From Bradyrhizobium diazoefficiens (GTDB lineage Bacteria; Pseudomonadota; Alphaproteobacteria; Rhizobiales; Xanthobacteraceae), in NCBI RefSeq assembly GCF_016616425.1, contig NZ_CP067101.1:1488001-1552000 (forward strand): a stretch of DNA of 64,000 nucleotides, written 5' to 3'. This document shows, in pieces, positions 18,785 to 27,356 of the stretch. The translations under genes and the position numbers were made by a program. The notes beneath the pieces are model-generated. The model searched no databases. It was not told the DNA's origin and was given only the letters and a program-made list of their open reading frames with translations. Position 1 is the stretch's first letter, and the number at the start of each line of letters is the position of its first letter.

Positions 18785-19681
18785 TCAGAGATAGCCGGCG
18801 ACGCGAAGGCGCTCGAAAGCGTCTTCGGTCTCGTGGTCGAGCGCGCGCCCCGAGCGCTCCGGCACCTTGGTCTGTTCGAGCTCGATCAGGATCTCGTCGA
18901 TAGTCGACGCAGTCGAAGCGACCGGGTTGGTGATGTCCTGGTCGCCCAGCGAGCGGTAGCGCTTGCCGTCTTTCGACAGATAGAGCGGGATGATCGGGAT
19001 GTTCTCGCGCTTGGTGTAGGCCCAGATGTCGGCCTCGGTCCAATGCAGAATCGGATGGATGCGCAAATGCGCGCCTTGCGGCGGCGAGGCGTTGAAATGG
19101 TCCCAGAATTCCGGCGGCTGGTCGCGCACGTCCCAATTGCCTTCGAGGCCGCGCGGAGAGAACACGCGCTCCTTGGCGCGCGTCGCCTCCTCGTCGCGGC
19201 GGATGCCGGCGATCAGGCCGTCGAAGCCGTATTTGCCGAGCGCCATCTTGAGACCTTCGGTCTTGCGCGCGGCCGAACGGGCGGCCGGTGGCAGCGTCGG
19301 ATCGACGGCGTCGATGGGCGGGCAGGGCTCGACCCGCAGATCGAGATCCCACTCCTTGCCGTAGTAATCGCGGAAGCGATACATCTCCGGAAACTTCTTG
19401 CCGGTGTCGACATGGAGAGCCGGGAACGGCATCTTGCCGAAGAAAGCTTTCCGCGCCAGCCAGATCATGACGTTGGAATCCTTACCGAGCGACCACAGCA
19501 GCGCGATCTTCTTCAACCGGGCGAAAGCCTCGCGAAAGATGTAGATGCTCTGCGCCTCGAGCTGGTCGAGATGGTCCATGCTCGGGGTAAGGTCAGCAGA
19601 AAATTCTTGCACGCGCGTGCGCTCGGCCAGGGCCGGGCTGCTCAGTCCGCTCGCTGCGGAATCGTCCTTGAGAAGATGCAT
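18785..19681 (-). CDS. cysD: Sulfate adenylyltransferase small subunit
   Basis: A 298-residue PP-loop enzyme that catalyses ATP + sulfate to APS with CysN. It is identified by '[20 protein letters not shown]' (PP-loop variant), '[20 protein letters not shown]', '[19 protein letters not shown]', and the C-terminal '[20 protein letters not shown]', close to the family consensus. I start at ATG 19681 ('MHLLKDD'). An antisense-like longer frame runs on into cysG and is not used. It is divergently transcribed from cysG, sharing a 141-bp regulatory region. Confidence 0.97.
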   Translation of the reverse strand: MHLLKDDSAASGLSSPALAERTRVQEFSADLTPSMDHLDQLEAQSIYIFREAFARLKKIALLWSLGKDSNVMIWLARKAFFGKMPFPALHVDTGKKFPEMYRFRDYYGKEWDLDLRVEPCPPIDAVDPTLPPAARSAARKTEGLKMALGKYGFDGLIAGIRRDEEATRAKERVFSPRGLEGNWDVRDQPPEFWDHFNASPPQGAHLRIHPILHWTEADIWAYTKRENIPIIPLYLSKDGKRYRSLGDQDITNPVASTASTIDEILIELEQTKVPERSGRALDHETEDAFERLRVAGYL

Positions 19682-19699
19682 CTCTGCCACGTTGCGTTT

Positions 19700-19800
19700 G
19701 AAGGCGAAAATTCTATAGTTGCGGTGCAAAGGAGAAGAAAAAATTTCTCTTTGCGTGCTCGAAACGAGACATATATAGAAAATAATTCCAGTCAACCCCG
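19700..19800. promoter_or_regulatory. Divergent cysD/cysG control region with imperfect inverted repeat
   Basis: The AT-rich 141-bp gap between cysD and cysG contains GCAAAG(G)AGAA ... TTCTCTTTGC (about 19726-19754, one bulge), an imperfect inverted repeat, and flanking TTCTATAG and ATATAGAAAATAA stretches. An operator for a LysR-type sulfur regulator or a shared -10 region is plausible. No specific regulator can be assigned from sequence. Confidence 0.45.
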
Positions 19801-19822
19801 TTTGTGGGGAAGCGAGTATCGT

Positions 19823-21259
19823 ATGCGGTTCTTGCCGGTGTTTCTCGATCTCAAGGCCGGTCCCGTGGTCCTCATCGGCGCGGGCGAGCTTTTGCGCGCC
19901 AAGCTGCGCGTGCTTGCGGCCGCTGGCGCGCGCATCCGCGTCCATGCGATCGACGGCAATCAGGATCTGAGCCTCGGTCCCGCGGACGCAGCGCAAATCG
20001 AAATCGCAATGGACGATCCGCTCACCGCCGATCTCTCGGGCGTCATCGCCATCGTCTGCGCCGGCGCCGGCGATGTCGGCGTGGCGATGTCGGTGCGTGC
20101 CAAGGCGCTCGGCCTGCCCGTCAACGTGATGGACGATCTCGATCATTCCAGCTTCATCTTCCCGGCGATCGTCGATCGCGGTGATGTCGTGGTCGCGGTC
20201 GGCACCGGCGGCACGTCCCCGGTGGTGGCGCGGCGCGTGCGCGAGAAGATCGAGGCGCTGCTTCCGGCGCGCATTGGCGAACTCGCCGAGTTCATCGGCC
20301 GCTTTCGCAAATCCATCAACGAGCGCATCGCCGACTTTCCGTTGCGTCGGCGGTTCTGGGAGCGCGTCATCGACGGTCCGATCGGCGCCGCCGTGCTCGC
20401 CGGCCGCAAGGGCGAGGCGGGCGCCGCGCTCGAAGTGATTGCTGATCCCTCCGCGTTCGCGCGTGCCGACAAGCCGGAAGGCTCGGTCGCGCTGGTCGGC
20501 GCCGGGCCGGGCGATCCTGATCTTCTCACCATCAAGGCGCTGCGCGCATTGCAGGACGCCGATATCGTCTTCCATGATGAGCTGGTCTCGCCTGAAATTC
20601 TCGACCGCATCCGCCGCGACACCATGCGCGTTGCCGTCGGTCGCCGCGTCGGCAAGCCCGGCATCGGCCAGGACGCCATCAACAAACGCATGATCGAGGC
20701 CGCGCAGTCCGGCCAGCGCGTGGTGCGGTTGAAGGGGGGCGATCCCTTCGTGTTCGGGCGCGGTGGTGAGGAGGTGGAAGCGCTGCGCGCTGCGGGGGTT
20801 GCCTATTCGATCATTCCCGGTATCACCGCCGGGCTCGGTGGCGCCGCCGATTTCGAGGTGCCGCTCACCTATCGTCATGAAGCGACCCGCATCACCTTCC
20901 TCACCGCGCACAAGGCACGCGATGCGGAAGTCGTGGACTGGTCGACGCTGACCGACACCAGAATGACCGTCGTCGTCTACATGGGCATGACCGCGGCGCC
21001 CAGCGTGCGTGCGGGGCTGCTCGCGGCCGGCCGCTCGCCGGAGACGCCGGTCGGCGTATTCGCCCGCGTCACGCGTCCGGATGCGCTAAGTGCGATCGGT
21101 ACGCTGCGCGACCTGCCTGAGCTCGTAAGGCGGACCGATGGCGGTCCTGCCATTCTCATCATCGGAGACGTGGTCCGGCATGCCGGTTCGCTTCGCCGCC
21201 AGGCCCAAAAGAAAAACTCAGCTCAAATCATCTCTGACCTATTGGATGCAGCCGAATGA
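19823..21259 (+). CDS. cysG: Siroheme synthase (CysG, trifunctional)
   Basis: A 478-residue enzyme making siroheme for sulfite reductase. The N-terminal dehydrogenase/ferrochelatase domain (1-~210) has 'GPVVLIGAGELLRAKLRVL' NAD site and 'GTGGTSPVVARRVRE'. The C-terminal uroporphyrinogen-III methyltransferase (~215-460) has 'VALVGAGPGDPDLLTIKAL', 'VRLKGGDPFVFGRGGEEVEA', 'YSIIPGITAG' and 'PLTYRHEA'. The start ATG 19823 is weakly preceded by GGGGAAG. The stop overlaps the start of the DUF2849 gene by 4 nt. It fits the cys operon role exactly. Confidence 0.95.
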   Translation: MRFLPVFLDLKAGPVVLIGAGELLRAKLRVLAAAGARIRVHAIDGNQDLSLGPADAAQIEIAMDDPLTADLSGVIAIVCAGAGDVGVAMSVRAKALGLPVNVMDDLDHSSFIFPAIVDRGDVVVAVGTGGTSPVVARRVREKIEALLPARIGELAEFIGRFRKSINERIADFPLRRRFWERVIDGPIGAAVLAGRKGEAGAALEVIADPSAFARADKPEGSVALVGAGPGDPDLLTIKALRALQDADIVFHDELVSPEILDRIRRDTMRVAVGRRVGKPGIGQDAINKRMIEAAQSGQRVVRLKGGDPFVFGRGGEEVEALRAAGVAYSIIPGITAGLGGAADFEVPLTYRHEATRITFLTAHKARDAEVVDWSTLTDTRMTVVVYMGMTAAPSVRAGLLAAGRSPETPVGVFARVTRPDALSAIGTLRDLPELVRRTDGGPAILIIGDVVRHAGSLRRQAQKKNSAQIISDLLDAAE

Positions 21260-21573
21260 CCTCCCCGCTCGAACAGAAGAAGATCAAGATCGCCGGCCCC
21301 TCGATCGTGACCGCCAACCGGACCTGGGACGGCGTCGTGGTTTACCGCACCGCGGCCAAGAGCTGGTCTGGGGACCTGTCCGAGGCTGCGATCGTGCGCA
21401 ACTCCGACGAGGCGAAAGCGTTGCTTGCGGAGTCCGTCGCCGATGACGTCGGCGCGATCGGTCCCTATATCGCGCCGGTGCAGATAGGCGCCGACGGCAA
21501 GATCGTCCCCGGCAATCTGCGCGAACAGATCCGTCGCACCGGCGTCACCATCGGACAGCCGGCCCAGGTTTAA
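21256..21573 (+). CDS. DUF2849 domain protein of the sulfite reductase operon
   Basis: A 105-residue protein starting MTSPLEQKKIKIAGPSIVTA. The core 'NRTWDGVVVYRTAAKSWSG' and 'DVGAIGPYIAPVQIGADG' (approximate) fits DUF2849, a small family found almost only between cysG and cysI in alphaproteobacteria. No catalytic motif is visible. It overlaps cysG by ATGA (21256-21259) and is 11 nt before cysI. An accessory or electron-transfer-related role in sulfite reduction is inferred from conserved position only. Confidence 0.85.
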   Translation: MTSPLEQKKIKIAGPSIVTANRTWDGVVVYRTAAKSWSGDLSEAAIVRNSDEAKALLAESVADDVGAIGPYIAPVQIGADGKIVPGNLREQIRRTGVTIGQPAQV

Positions 21574-21584
21574 GGCACGCTCTT

Positions 21585-23240
21585 ATGTACGCTTACGACG
21601 AAATCGACCGCACGCTCGTCAACGAGCGCGTCTCGGAGTTCCGCGACCAGGTGAAGCGGCGCCTCTCCGGTGAGCTCAACGAGGACGAGTTCAAGATGCT
21701 GCGGCTTCAGAACGGCGTCTATCTGCAATTGCACGCCTATATGTTCCGCGTGGCGATCCCCTACGGCACGCTGGCGACGAACCAGTTGCGAGCGTTGGCT
21801 CATGTTGCGCGCAAATACGACCGCGGCTACGGCCATTTCACCACGCGGCAGAACATCCAGTTCAATTGGATCAAGCTCGCCGAGCTGCCGGATGCACTGG
21901 CGGATCTCGCCGAGGTCGGCATCCACGCGATGCAAACCTCCGGCAACAACATGCGCAATGTCACCTCGGACCAGTGGGCCGGCGTCGCACCGGGCGAGAT
22001 CGAGGATCCCCGCATCTGGTCGGAGCTGATCCGCCAGCACACCACGCTGCATCCAGAATTCTCGTTCCTGCCGCGCAAGTTCAAGATCGCGATCACGGCG
22101 TCGGATCACGACCGCGCCGCGATCAGGATCCACGACATCGGTCTCCGGCTGATCAAGAACGAAAAGGGTGAAACCGGCTTCGAGGTGCTGGTCGGCGGCG
22201 GTCTCGGCCGCACGCCTTTCATCGCCAAGACCATCAAGCACTTCGTTCATGGCCGCGATATCCTCAGCTACATCGAGGCGATCCTGCGCGTTTACAACCA
22301 GTATGGCCGCCGCGACAACATCTACAAGGCGCGCATCAAGATCCTGGTGCACGAGCTCGGGATCGAGAAGTTCTCGCGTGAGGTCGAGGATGAGTGGCAG
22401 CACATTCGCAACTCCTCGCTCCAGATCGACGATGAGGTGATCGAGGACATCCGCTCGCGCTTTACCTATCCGGCTTACGAGAAGCTGCCGCACATGCCGG
22501 ATGAGCTGCGGCAGGCTGCGGCCGATCCCGATTTCGAGGCGTGGCGCAAGAACTCGGTGGCCCCGCACAAGGTGCAGGGCTACTCCATCGTCACGGTCTC
22601 GCTCAAGCCGACCGGCGGACCTCCGGGCGATGCGACCGCCGAGCAGATGGATGCGCTCGCCGATCTCGCCGACAAATACTCCTTCAGCGAGATCCGCGTC
22701 GGCCACGAGCAGAACCTGGCCCTGCCGCACGTCGCCAAGCGTGACCTGCCGGCGCTGTGGAAGGCCCTCGACAGGCTTGGCCTCGCGACGCCCAACGTCA
22801 ATCTGATCACCGACATCATCGCGTGCCCCGGGCTCGATTATTGCTCGCTCGCGAATGCGCGCTCGATCCCGATCGCGCAGGAATTGACGCGGCGCTTTGC
22901 CAATCACGAGCTCGCCAATCTGATCGGCCGGCTTCACATCAATATCTCCGGCTGCATCAATGCCTGCGGCCATCACCATGTCGGCCATATCGGCATTCTC
23001 GGCGTCGAGAAGAACGGCGAGGAGGTCTACCAGATCACCATCGGCGGTCGCGCCGACGAGAACGCCGCGCTCGGCACCCTGATCGGCCCGGGTGTCAAAT
23101 TCGACGAAGTCGCCGATGTCATCGAAGACGTCGTGGAAGCCTATCTGGCGCTGCGTGAGCGGCCGGAGGAGCTGTTCATGGACACGGTGAAGCGCCTCGG
23201 CGTCGAGCCCTTCAAGGAGCGCGTCTATGCCACTCGTTAA
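21585..23240 (+). CDS. cysI: Sulfite reductase hemoprotein (nitrite/sulfite reductase family)
   Basis: A 551-residue siroheme/[4Fe-4S] enzyme reducing sulfite to sulfide. The cluster-binding cysteines are in 'IIACPGLDYCSLANARS' (~414, 420) and 'NISGCINACGHHHVGHIG' (~456, 460). Other family segments are 'YGHFTTRQNIQFNWIKL' and 'TSGNNMRNVTSD'. Two ferredoxin-like half-domains are visible. The N-terminus MYAYDEIDRTLVNERV fits the alphaproteobacterial type that works without a CysJ flavoprotein; the donor is probably ferredoxin or the DUF934 partner. The 3' end overlaps the next gene by 14 nt. Confidence 0.95.
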   Translation: MYAYDEIDRTLVNERVSEFRDQVKRRLSGELNEDEFKMLRLQNGVYLQLHAYMFRVAIPYGTLATNQLRALAHVARKYDRGYGHFTTRQNIQFNWIKLAELPDALADLAEVGIHAMQTSGNNMRNVTSDQWAGVAPGEIEDPRIWSELIRQHTTLHPEFSFLPRKFKIAITASDHDRAAIRIHDIGLRLIKNEKGETGFEVLVGGGLGRTPFIAKTIKHFVHGRDILSYIEAILRVYNQYGRRDNIYKARIKILVHELGIEKFSREVEDEWQHIRNSSLQIDDEVIEDIRSRFTYPAYEKLPHMPDELRQAAADPDFEAWRKNSVAPHKVQGYSIVTVSLKPTGGPPGDATAEQMDALADLADKYSFSEIRVGHEQNLALPHVAKRDLPALWKALDRLGLATPNVNLITDIIACPGLDYCSLANARSIPIAQELTRRFANHELANLIGRLHINISGCINACGHHHVGHIGILGVEKNGEEVYQITIGGRADENAALGTLIGPGVKFDEVADVIEDVVEAYLALRERPEELFMDTVKRLGVEPFKERVYATR

Positions 23241-23742
23241 CGGCGGAAAGATCGTCGATGACAGCTTCGTCAAGCTCGCCGTCGATACGCCGCTGCCCGA
23301 GAGCGGCGACATCCTGGTGCCAGCCGAACGTTTCCTCGGCGAGGCGGATGCGTTGCTCAAGCGCGCCGGCAAGGTCGGCGTGATCTGGCCGAACAGCCGG
23401 GACATCAGTGAGCTCGTGCCCTATCTCGGCAAACTCGCTGTGGTGGCGCTGGTGTTTCCGACCTTCCGCGACGGCCGCGCTTACAGCCAGGCCCGCCTGC
23501 TGCGCGAGCGCTACAACTACCGCGGCGAATTGCGCGCCACCGGTCAGGTGCTGCGCGACCAGTTCGTGTTCATGCTGCGCGCCGGCTTCGATGCCTTCGA
23601 CGTCAAGAAGCAGGCCGACGCGGAAGCCTTCATGCAGACCGCCAAGCGCTATTCGGTGTTCTACCAGCCGACCGGCGACGGCCGCATCACGGCTTTGCAC
23701 CGGCGCATGCAGCTCCGCCACTCCGAGGGTGTCGGCACGTGA
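23227..23742 (+). CDS. DUF934 protein, putative sulfite reduction accessory
   Basis: A 171-residue protein. The central block 'KVGVIWPNSRDISELVPYLG' (approx. 46-65) and 'VALVFPTFRDGRAYSQARLL' and 'YRGELRATGQVLRDQFVFML' (approx. 96-115) define DUF934, commonly annotated as oxidoreductase probably involved in sulfite reduction. No nucleotide-binding motif is clear, so chemistry is not assignable. It sits between cysI (14-nt overlap) and cysH (4-nt overlap), and such tight coupling implies a dedicated partner in the pathway. Confidence 0.87.
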   Translation: MPLVNGGKIVDDSFVKLAVDTPLPESGDILVPAERFLGEADALLKRAGKVGVIWPNSRDISELVPYLGKLAVVALVFPTFRDGRAYSQARLLRERYNYRGELRATGQVLRDQFVFMLRAGFDAFDVKKQADAEAFMQTAKRYSVFYQPTGDGRITALHRRMQLRHSEGVGT

Positions 23743-24470
23743 ACGCGATCGCACCCCAGCTCCCGACGACATCGGTGTTTGCGCTGCCTTCGGCGGACGA
23801 GCTCGATCGCGCCCTGCGCGATGCCTCGCCCACGGAGATCATCGCAGCGGCGTTGAAGACGGTCGGGCGCGAGAAGCTGGCGCTGGTGTCGTCCTTCGGG
23901 ACGGAGTCCGCGACGCTGCTGAAGGTGATGGCGGACGTCGACCCGGCAATCCCGGTAATCTTTCTCGACACCGGCTGGCTGTTCGAGGAGACGCTGGCCT
24001 ATCGGGACACGCTGATTGCGACGCTCGGCTTGAAGGATGTCCGGTCGGTCAAGCCGGCCGAGGAGGCGCTGTCGCGCGAAGATCCCGCGCGCGACCTCTG
24101 GTTCTCCGATCCCGACGCCTGCTGCCGCATCCGCAAGGTGGAGCCGCTGGCGCGGGCGCTGAAGCCGTTCTCGGCCTGGATCAATGGCCGCAAGCGCTTC
24201 CAGGGTGATGCGCGGGCGGACATTCCGGTGGTCGAGCATGACGGAGCTCGGCTCAAGTTCAATCCGTTCGCCAATGTCTCGCGCGAGGAACTCGAGGCGA
24301 TTTTCATTCGTGCCAACTTGCCGCGTCACCCCCTGGTCGCCTCCGGCTTCCTGTCTGTTGGCTGCATGCCCTGTACCAGTCGCACGACCGAAGGCGAGGA
24401 TTCGCGCGCCGGCCGTTGGCGCGGCAGAGCCAAGACGGAATGCGGCATCCATACGATGAAAACGTCGTAG
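23739..24470 (+). CDS. cysH: Adenylyl-sulfate (APS) reductase, [4Fe-4S] type
   Basis: A 243-residue enzyme reducing APS to sulfite and AMP. Motifs: PP-loop-like 'LALVSSFGTESATLLKVMAD', 'FLDTGWLFEETLAYRD', and the catalytic C-terminal 'KTECGIH'. The cysteine pair CC (127-128) in 'DPDACCRIRKVEPL' and C-x-x-C (209-212, 'VGCMPC') coordinate a [4Fe-4S] cluster. This pattern indicates APS rather than PAPS as substrate. Translation begins at GTG 23739, overlapping DUF934. It ends the cys operon. Confidence 0.95.
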   Translation: MNAIAPQLPTTSVFALPSADELDRALRDASPTEIIAAALKTVGREKLALVSSFGTESATLLKVMADVDPAIPVIFLDTGWLFEETLAYRDTLIATLGLKDVRSVKPAEEALSREDPARDLWFSDPDACCRIRKVEPLARALKPFSAWINGRKRFQGDARADIPVVEHDGARLKFNPFANVSREELEAIFIRANLPRHPLVASGFLSVGCMPCTSRTTEGEDSRAGRWRGRAKTECGIHTMKTS

Positions 24471-24579
24471 CCGTCCGGGAGGGCGGACCTGCGGCCTGGC
24501 GCGACCGGGCCTTTACGGGGCCTGAGCCGACCGATCAGATCGAATTTTCTACAAAATTCACCTTTCAGCCACGGTTGAT

Positions 24580-25116
24580 ATGCAACAACGGCCCCTCATT
24601 CGGGGGCCCTTTATGCGCGCTGCGGCCGCACTATCCATCACTTTGTTGCTCGCCGGCTGTGCCGGCAACGAGGCACCGGTCCAGCAACCGTCGATGTATG
24701 CCGACATGGCGGTGCCGGGCGCCAAGCTCGATGCGCAGGCGGCTGCAATCATGATCTCGCAATACCGCCAGAACAACGCCCTCGGCACCGTCGTGATCGA
24801 TCCTGATCTGATGCGGCTCGCGGAATCCCAGTCGGGCGCCATGGCGGCGGCAAACAAGATGGACCACGACGTCCGCGCGCCGCTGGCCAAGCGCCTGGCA
24901 GCCGGCGGCTATCCCGCGACCGTGGCGGTGGAGAACATCTCGGCTGGCTATCATACGCTGGCGGAAGCGTTTTCCGGCTGGCGCGACTCGCCTCCGCACC
25001 GCGCCAACATGCTCAAGGGCGGTGTCACAAAATTGGGCATCGCGGCGAGCTATGCTCCCGGGACCAAATACAAGGTGTTCTGGACCATGATCCTGGCCTC
25101 GACGGAGCCTCGATAA
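24580..25116 (+). CDS. CAP-domain (SCP/PR-1-like) lipoprotein
   Basis: 178 residues from ATG 24580, or 167 from ATG 24613. Either start gives a signal with lipobox 'LLLAGC' (Cys at residue 27 of the long form), so it is a lipidated envelope protein. The mature part carries the CAP fold marks 'MISQYRQNNALGTVVIDPDL', 'LAESQSGAMAAANKMDHDV', 'ENISAGYHTLAEAFSGWRDS' and 'HRANMLKGGVTKLGIAASY'. Bacterial CAP proteins are extracytoplasmic with unknown biochemical roles. It is preceded by a hairpin covering the short-form ribosome site. Confidence 0.85.
   Translation: MQQRPLIRGPFMRAAAALSITLLLAGCAGNEAPVQQPSMYADMAVPGAKLDAQAAAIMISQYRQNNALGTVVIDPDLMRLAESQSGAMAAANKMDHDVRAPLAKRLAAGGYPATVAVENISAGYHTLAEAFSGWRDSPPHRANMLKGGVTKLGIAASYAPGTKYKVFWTMILASTEPR
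24590..24608 (+). terminator. GC hairpin just upstream of the CAP-protein start
   Basis: GGCCCC (24590-24595) pairs with GGGGCC (24603-24608) around 7 nt, followed by CTTTATG where the ATG is 24613. It could terminate the cys transcript or occlude the ribosome site of the downstream gene. The T-run is too short for a confident intrinsic terminator. Confidence 0.45.
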
Positions 25117-25193
25117 GCCAGACTTGATCCCGGATGCATTGACGCCGCGGCGGAGTGTCGCCACGGTGGCGCGCCATTTGCAATTGTTCCCCC

Positions 25194-26369
25194 ATGACCG
25201 ATCGTAGCCCGGAATCCGCCAGCATCCCCGCGAATGCGCAACGCGTCCTGGTCCTGCAGGGCGGCGGCGCGCTCGGCTCCTACCAGGCCGGCGCCTGTCA
25301 GGCGCTGTGCGGCTACGGCTTCGAGCCGGAATGGGTCGCCGGCATCTCGATCGGCGCGGTCAACGCCGCCATCATCGCCGGCAACGAGGGCCCGACGCGC
25401 GTCAAGCGGCTCAAGGAGTTCTGGGAGATGGTGTCGGCACCGGTGCCGTGGAAGCCGCTCGGCAAGAGCGACCACAGCCGTGAGCTGTTCAATTCGACCA
25501 GTGCCGCGCTGATCGCGACTTTCGGTGTGCCCGGTTTCTTCACGCCGCGCATTCCGCCGGCGCCGCTCTGGCCGCCCGGCAGCCCGCAGGCCGAGAGCTA
25601 TTACGACACCGCACCGCTGAAGAGGACGCTGGAGCGTCTCGTCGATTTCGACCGCATCAACGACCTGAAGACGCGGCTGTCGGTCGGCGCGGTTGGCGTC
25701 GCCTCCGGCAACTTCAAATATTTCGACAATTACGAGTTCAGGAAGCTCGGCAAGAGCATCGGCCCCGAGCACATCATGGCCTCCGGCGCGTTGCCGCCTG
25801 GCTTTCCCTCGGTGGTGATCGAGGGCGAGCATTATTGGGACGGCGGCATCGCCTCAAACACCCCTCTCGACTACGTGCTCGACGCCGGGGTCGATCGCGA
25901 CATGCTGATCTTCCAGGTCGACCTGTTTTCCGCGCGCGGCGATCTGCCGACGTCGCTGCTCGAGGCCGCCGAGCGCGAGAAGGACATCCGTTATTCCAGC
26001 CGCACGCGGATGAACACCGACAAGAACAAGCAGTTGCATAACGCCCGCAGGGCCGTGCGCGACCTGATCGGCAAATTGCCGGATTACCTGAAGAACGACC
26101 CTTCCGTCGAATTCCTGGCGAAAGTGTCGCGCGAAAGCACCGTCACCGTGGTGCATCTGATCTACCGCAGCAAGAACTACGAATCCTCGTCCAAGGATTA
26201 CGACTTCTCGCATGTCGCCATGGTCGAGCATTGGGAGGCCGGTGTGCGCGACGTGCATCTGTCGATGCGCCACAAGGACTGGCTCGAGAGACCGCAGTCC
26301 GGCGAGACCATGGTGACCTACGATCTCACGGGGGACGTTACCGCTCCCCCGGCAAAAAGGAGCGAATAA
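25194..26369 (+). CDS. Patatin-like phospholipase (DUF3734-type)
   Basis: A 391-residue patatin-fold serine hydrolase. It has the oxyanion loop 'QGGGALGSYQAGACQAL', the nucleophile elbow G-I-S52-I-G and the catalytic D-G-G dyad partner at about 216 ('YWDGGIASNTPLDYVLD'). The ~100-residue C-terminal segment ('YRSKNYESSSKDYDFS') is the DUF3734 region of this subfamily. Start ATG 25194 is preferred over an upstream frame extension. It is 1 nt ahead of the 3-hydroxybutyrate dehydrogenase gene. The pairing is known as bdhA-patD in Legionella. It may act on membrane lipids or on PHB granule surfaces; the substrate is unproven. Confidence 0.9.
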   Translation: MTDRSPESASIPANAQRVLVLQGGGALGSYQAGACQALCGYGFEPEWVAGISIGAVNAAIIAGNEGPTRVKRLKEFWEMVSAPVPWKPLGKSDHSRELFNSTSAALIATFGVPGFFTPRIPPAPLWPPGSPQAESYYDTAPLKRTLERLVDFDRINDLKTRLSVGAVGVASGNFKYFDNYEFRKLGKSIGPEHIMASGALPPGFPSVVIEGEHYWDGGIASNTPLDYVLDAGVDRDMLIFQVDLFSARGDLPTSLLEAAEREKDIRYSSRTRMNTDKNKQLHNARRAVRDLIGKLPDYLKNDPSVEFLAKVSRESTVTVVHLIYRSKNYESSSKDYDFSHVAMVEHWEAGVRDVHLSMRHKDWLERPQSGETMVTYDLTGDVTAPPAKRSE

Positions 26370-26370
26370 A

Positions 26371-27159
26371 ATGGGTAGTCTGTCAGGCAAGAACGCCGTC
26401 GTGACCGGTTCGACCAGCGGCATCGGGCTCGCTTATGCGCGTGCGTTCGCCGGCGCCGGTGCGAACGTCGTCATCAACGGCTTCGGCTCGCCCGAAGACA
26501 TCGAGAAAGAGCGCGCCAAGATCGAGTCGGACTTCAAGGTGAAAGCGGTCTATTCGCCCGCCGACATGACCAAGCCCGCCGAGATCGCCGGGATGATCGC
26601 GTTCGGCGAGAAGAGCTTCGGCTCGGTCGACGTCCTCGTCAACAATGCCGGCATCCAGTTCGTCTCGCCGATCGAGGAATTTCCGCTGGAGAAGTGGGAC
26701 CAGATCATCGCGATCAACCTGTCCTCGGCTTTCCATGCCATCCGCGCCGCGGTTCCCGGAATGAAGAAGAAGGGGTGGGGCCGCATCATCAACACGGCGT
26801 CCGCGCACTCGCTGGTCGCCTCGCCCTTCAAGTCGGCCTACGTCTCGGCCAAGCACGGCATCGCCGGCCTCACCAAAACCGTGGCGCTGGAGGTCGCAAC
26901 CCACAAGATCACCTGCAACTGCATCAGCCCCGGCTATGTGTGGACGCCGCTGGTGGAAAAGCAGATCCCCGACACGATGAAGGCGCGCAACCTGACGCGC
27001 GAGCAGGTCATCAACGACGTGCTGCTCGACGCGCAGCCGACCAAGGAGTTCGTCACCTCCGAGCAGGTAGCCGCGCTGGCGCTGTTCCTGTGCGGCGACG
27101 ACGCTGCGCAGATCACCGGTGCCAATCTCTCGATCGACGGCGGCTGGACCGCGGAGTAA
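26371..27159 (+). CDS. bdhA: 3-hydroxybutyrate dehydrogenase
   Basis: A 262-residue classical SDR. NAD motif 'VVTGSTSGIGLAYARAFAGA', 'NNAG' and catalytic Tyr157 and Lys161 ('SAYVSAKHG') are present. 'NTASAHSLVASPFKSAYV', 'CISPGYVWTPLVEKQIPD' and 'GANLSIDGGWTAE' are near-diagnostic of (R)-3-hydroxybutyrate dehydrogenase, which converts 3-hydroxybutyrate to acetoacetate during PHB turnover. RBS AAAGGAGC before ATG 26371. It is coupled to the patatin gene (1-nt gap). Confidence 0.95.
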   Translation: MGSLSGKNAVVTGSTSGIGLAYARAFAGAGANVVINGFGSPEDIEKERAKIESDFKVKAVYSPADMTKPAEIAGMIAFGEKSFGSVDVLVNNAGIQFVSPIEEFPLEKWDQIIAINLSSAFHAIRAAVPGMKKKGWGRIINTASAHSLVASPFKSAYVSAKHGIAGLTKTVALEVATHKITCNCISPGYVWTPLVEKQIPDTMKARNLTREQVINDVLLDAQPTKEFVTSEQVAALALFLCGDDAAQITGANLSIDGGWTAE

Positions 27160-27170
27160 ATCCACGCTCC

Positions 27171-27330
27171 GTCATGCTCCGGCTTGCCGCCTTCGCTCAG
27201 GCTTCGGCGGCCGCGCACCCTTGTGGCCCCGGCGGAGCCGGGACCGGCATCCCAGTACGCCGCGGCCCATCGATTGAACCGCAACCGTTTCGGAGCACTG
27301 GATCGCCCGGTCGAGGTCGGGCGATGACAG
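27171..27330. repeat. Palindromic intergenic repeat, copy B (no MITE)
   Basis: GTCATGCTCCGGCTTGCC at the left and GTCGGGCGATGACAG at the right bracket a segment with CCAGTACGCCGCGGCCCATCG. The terminal palindrome GATCGCCCGG-TCGAG-GTCGGGCGATGAC is intact here, without the 163-bp insertion seen in copies A and C. It fills the bdhA/tauE gap. Confidence 0.88.
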
Positions 27331-27356
27331 CAAGAATGGGGGATACTGATTTTCGT

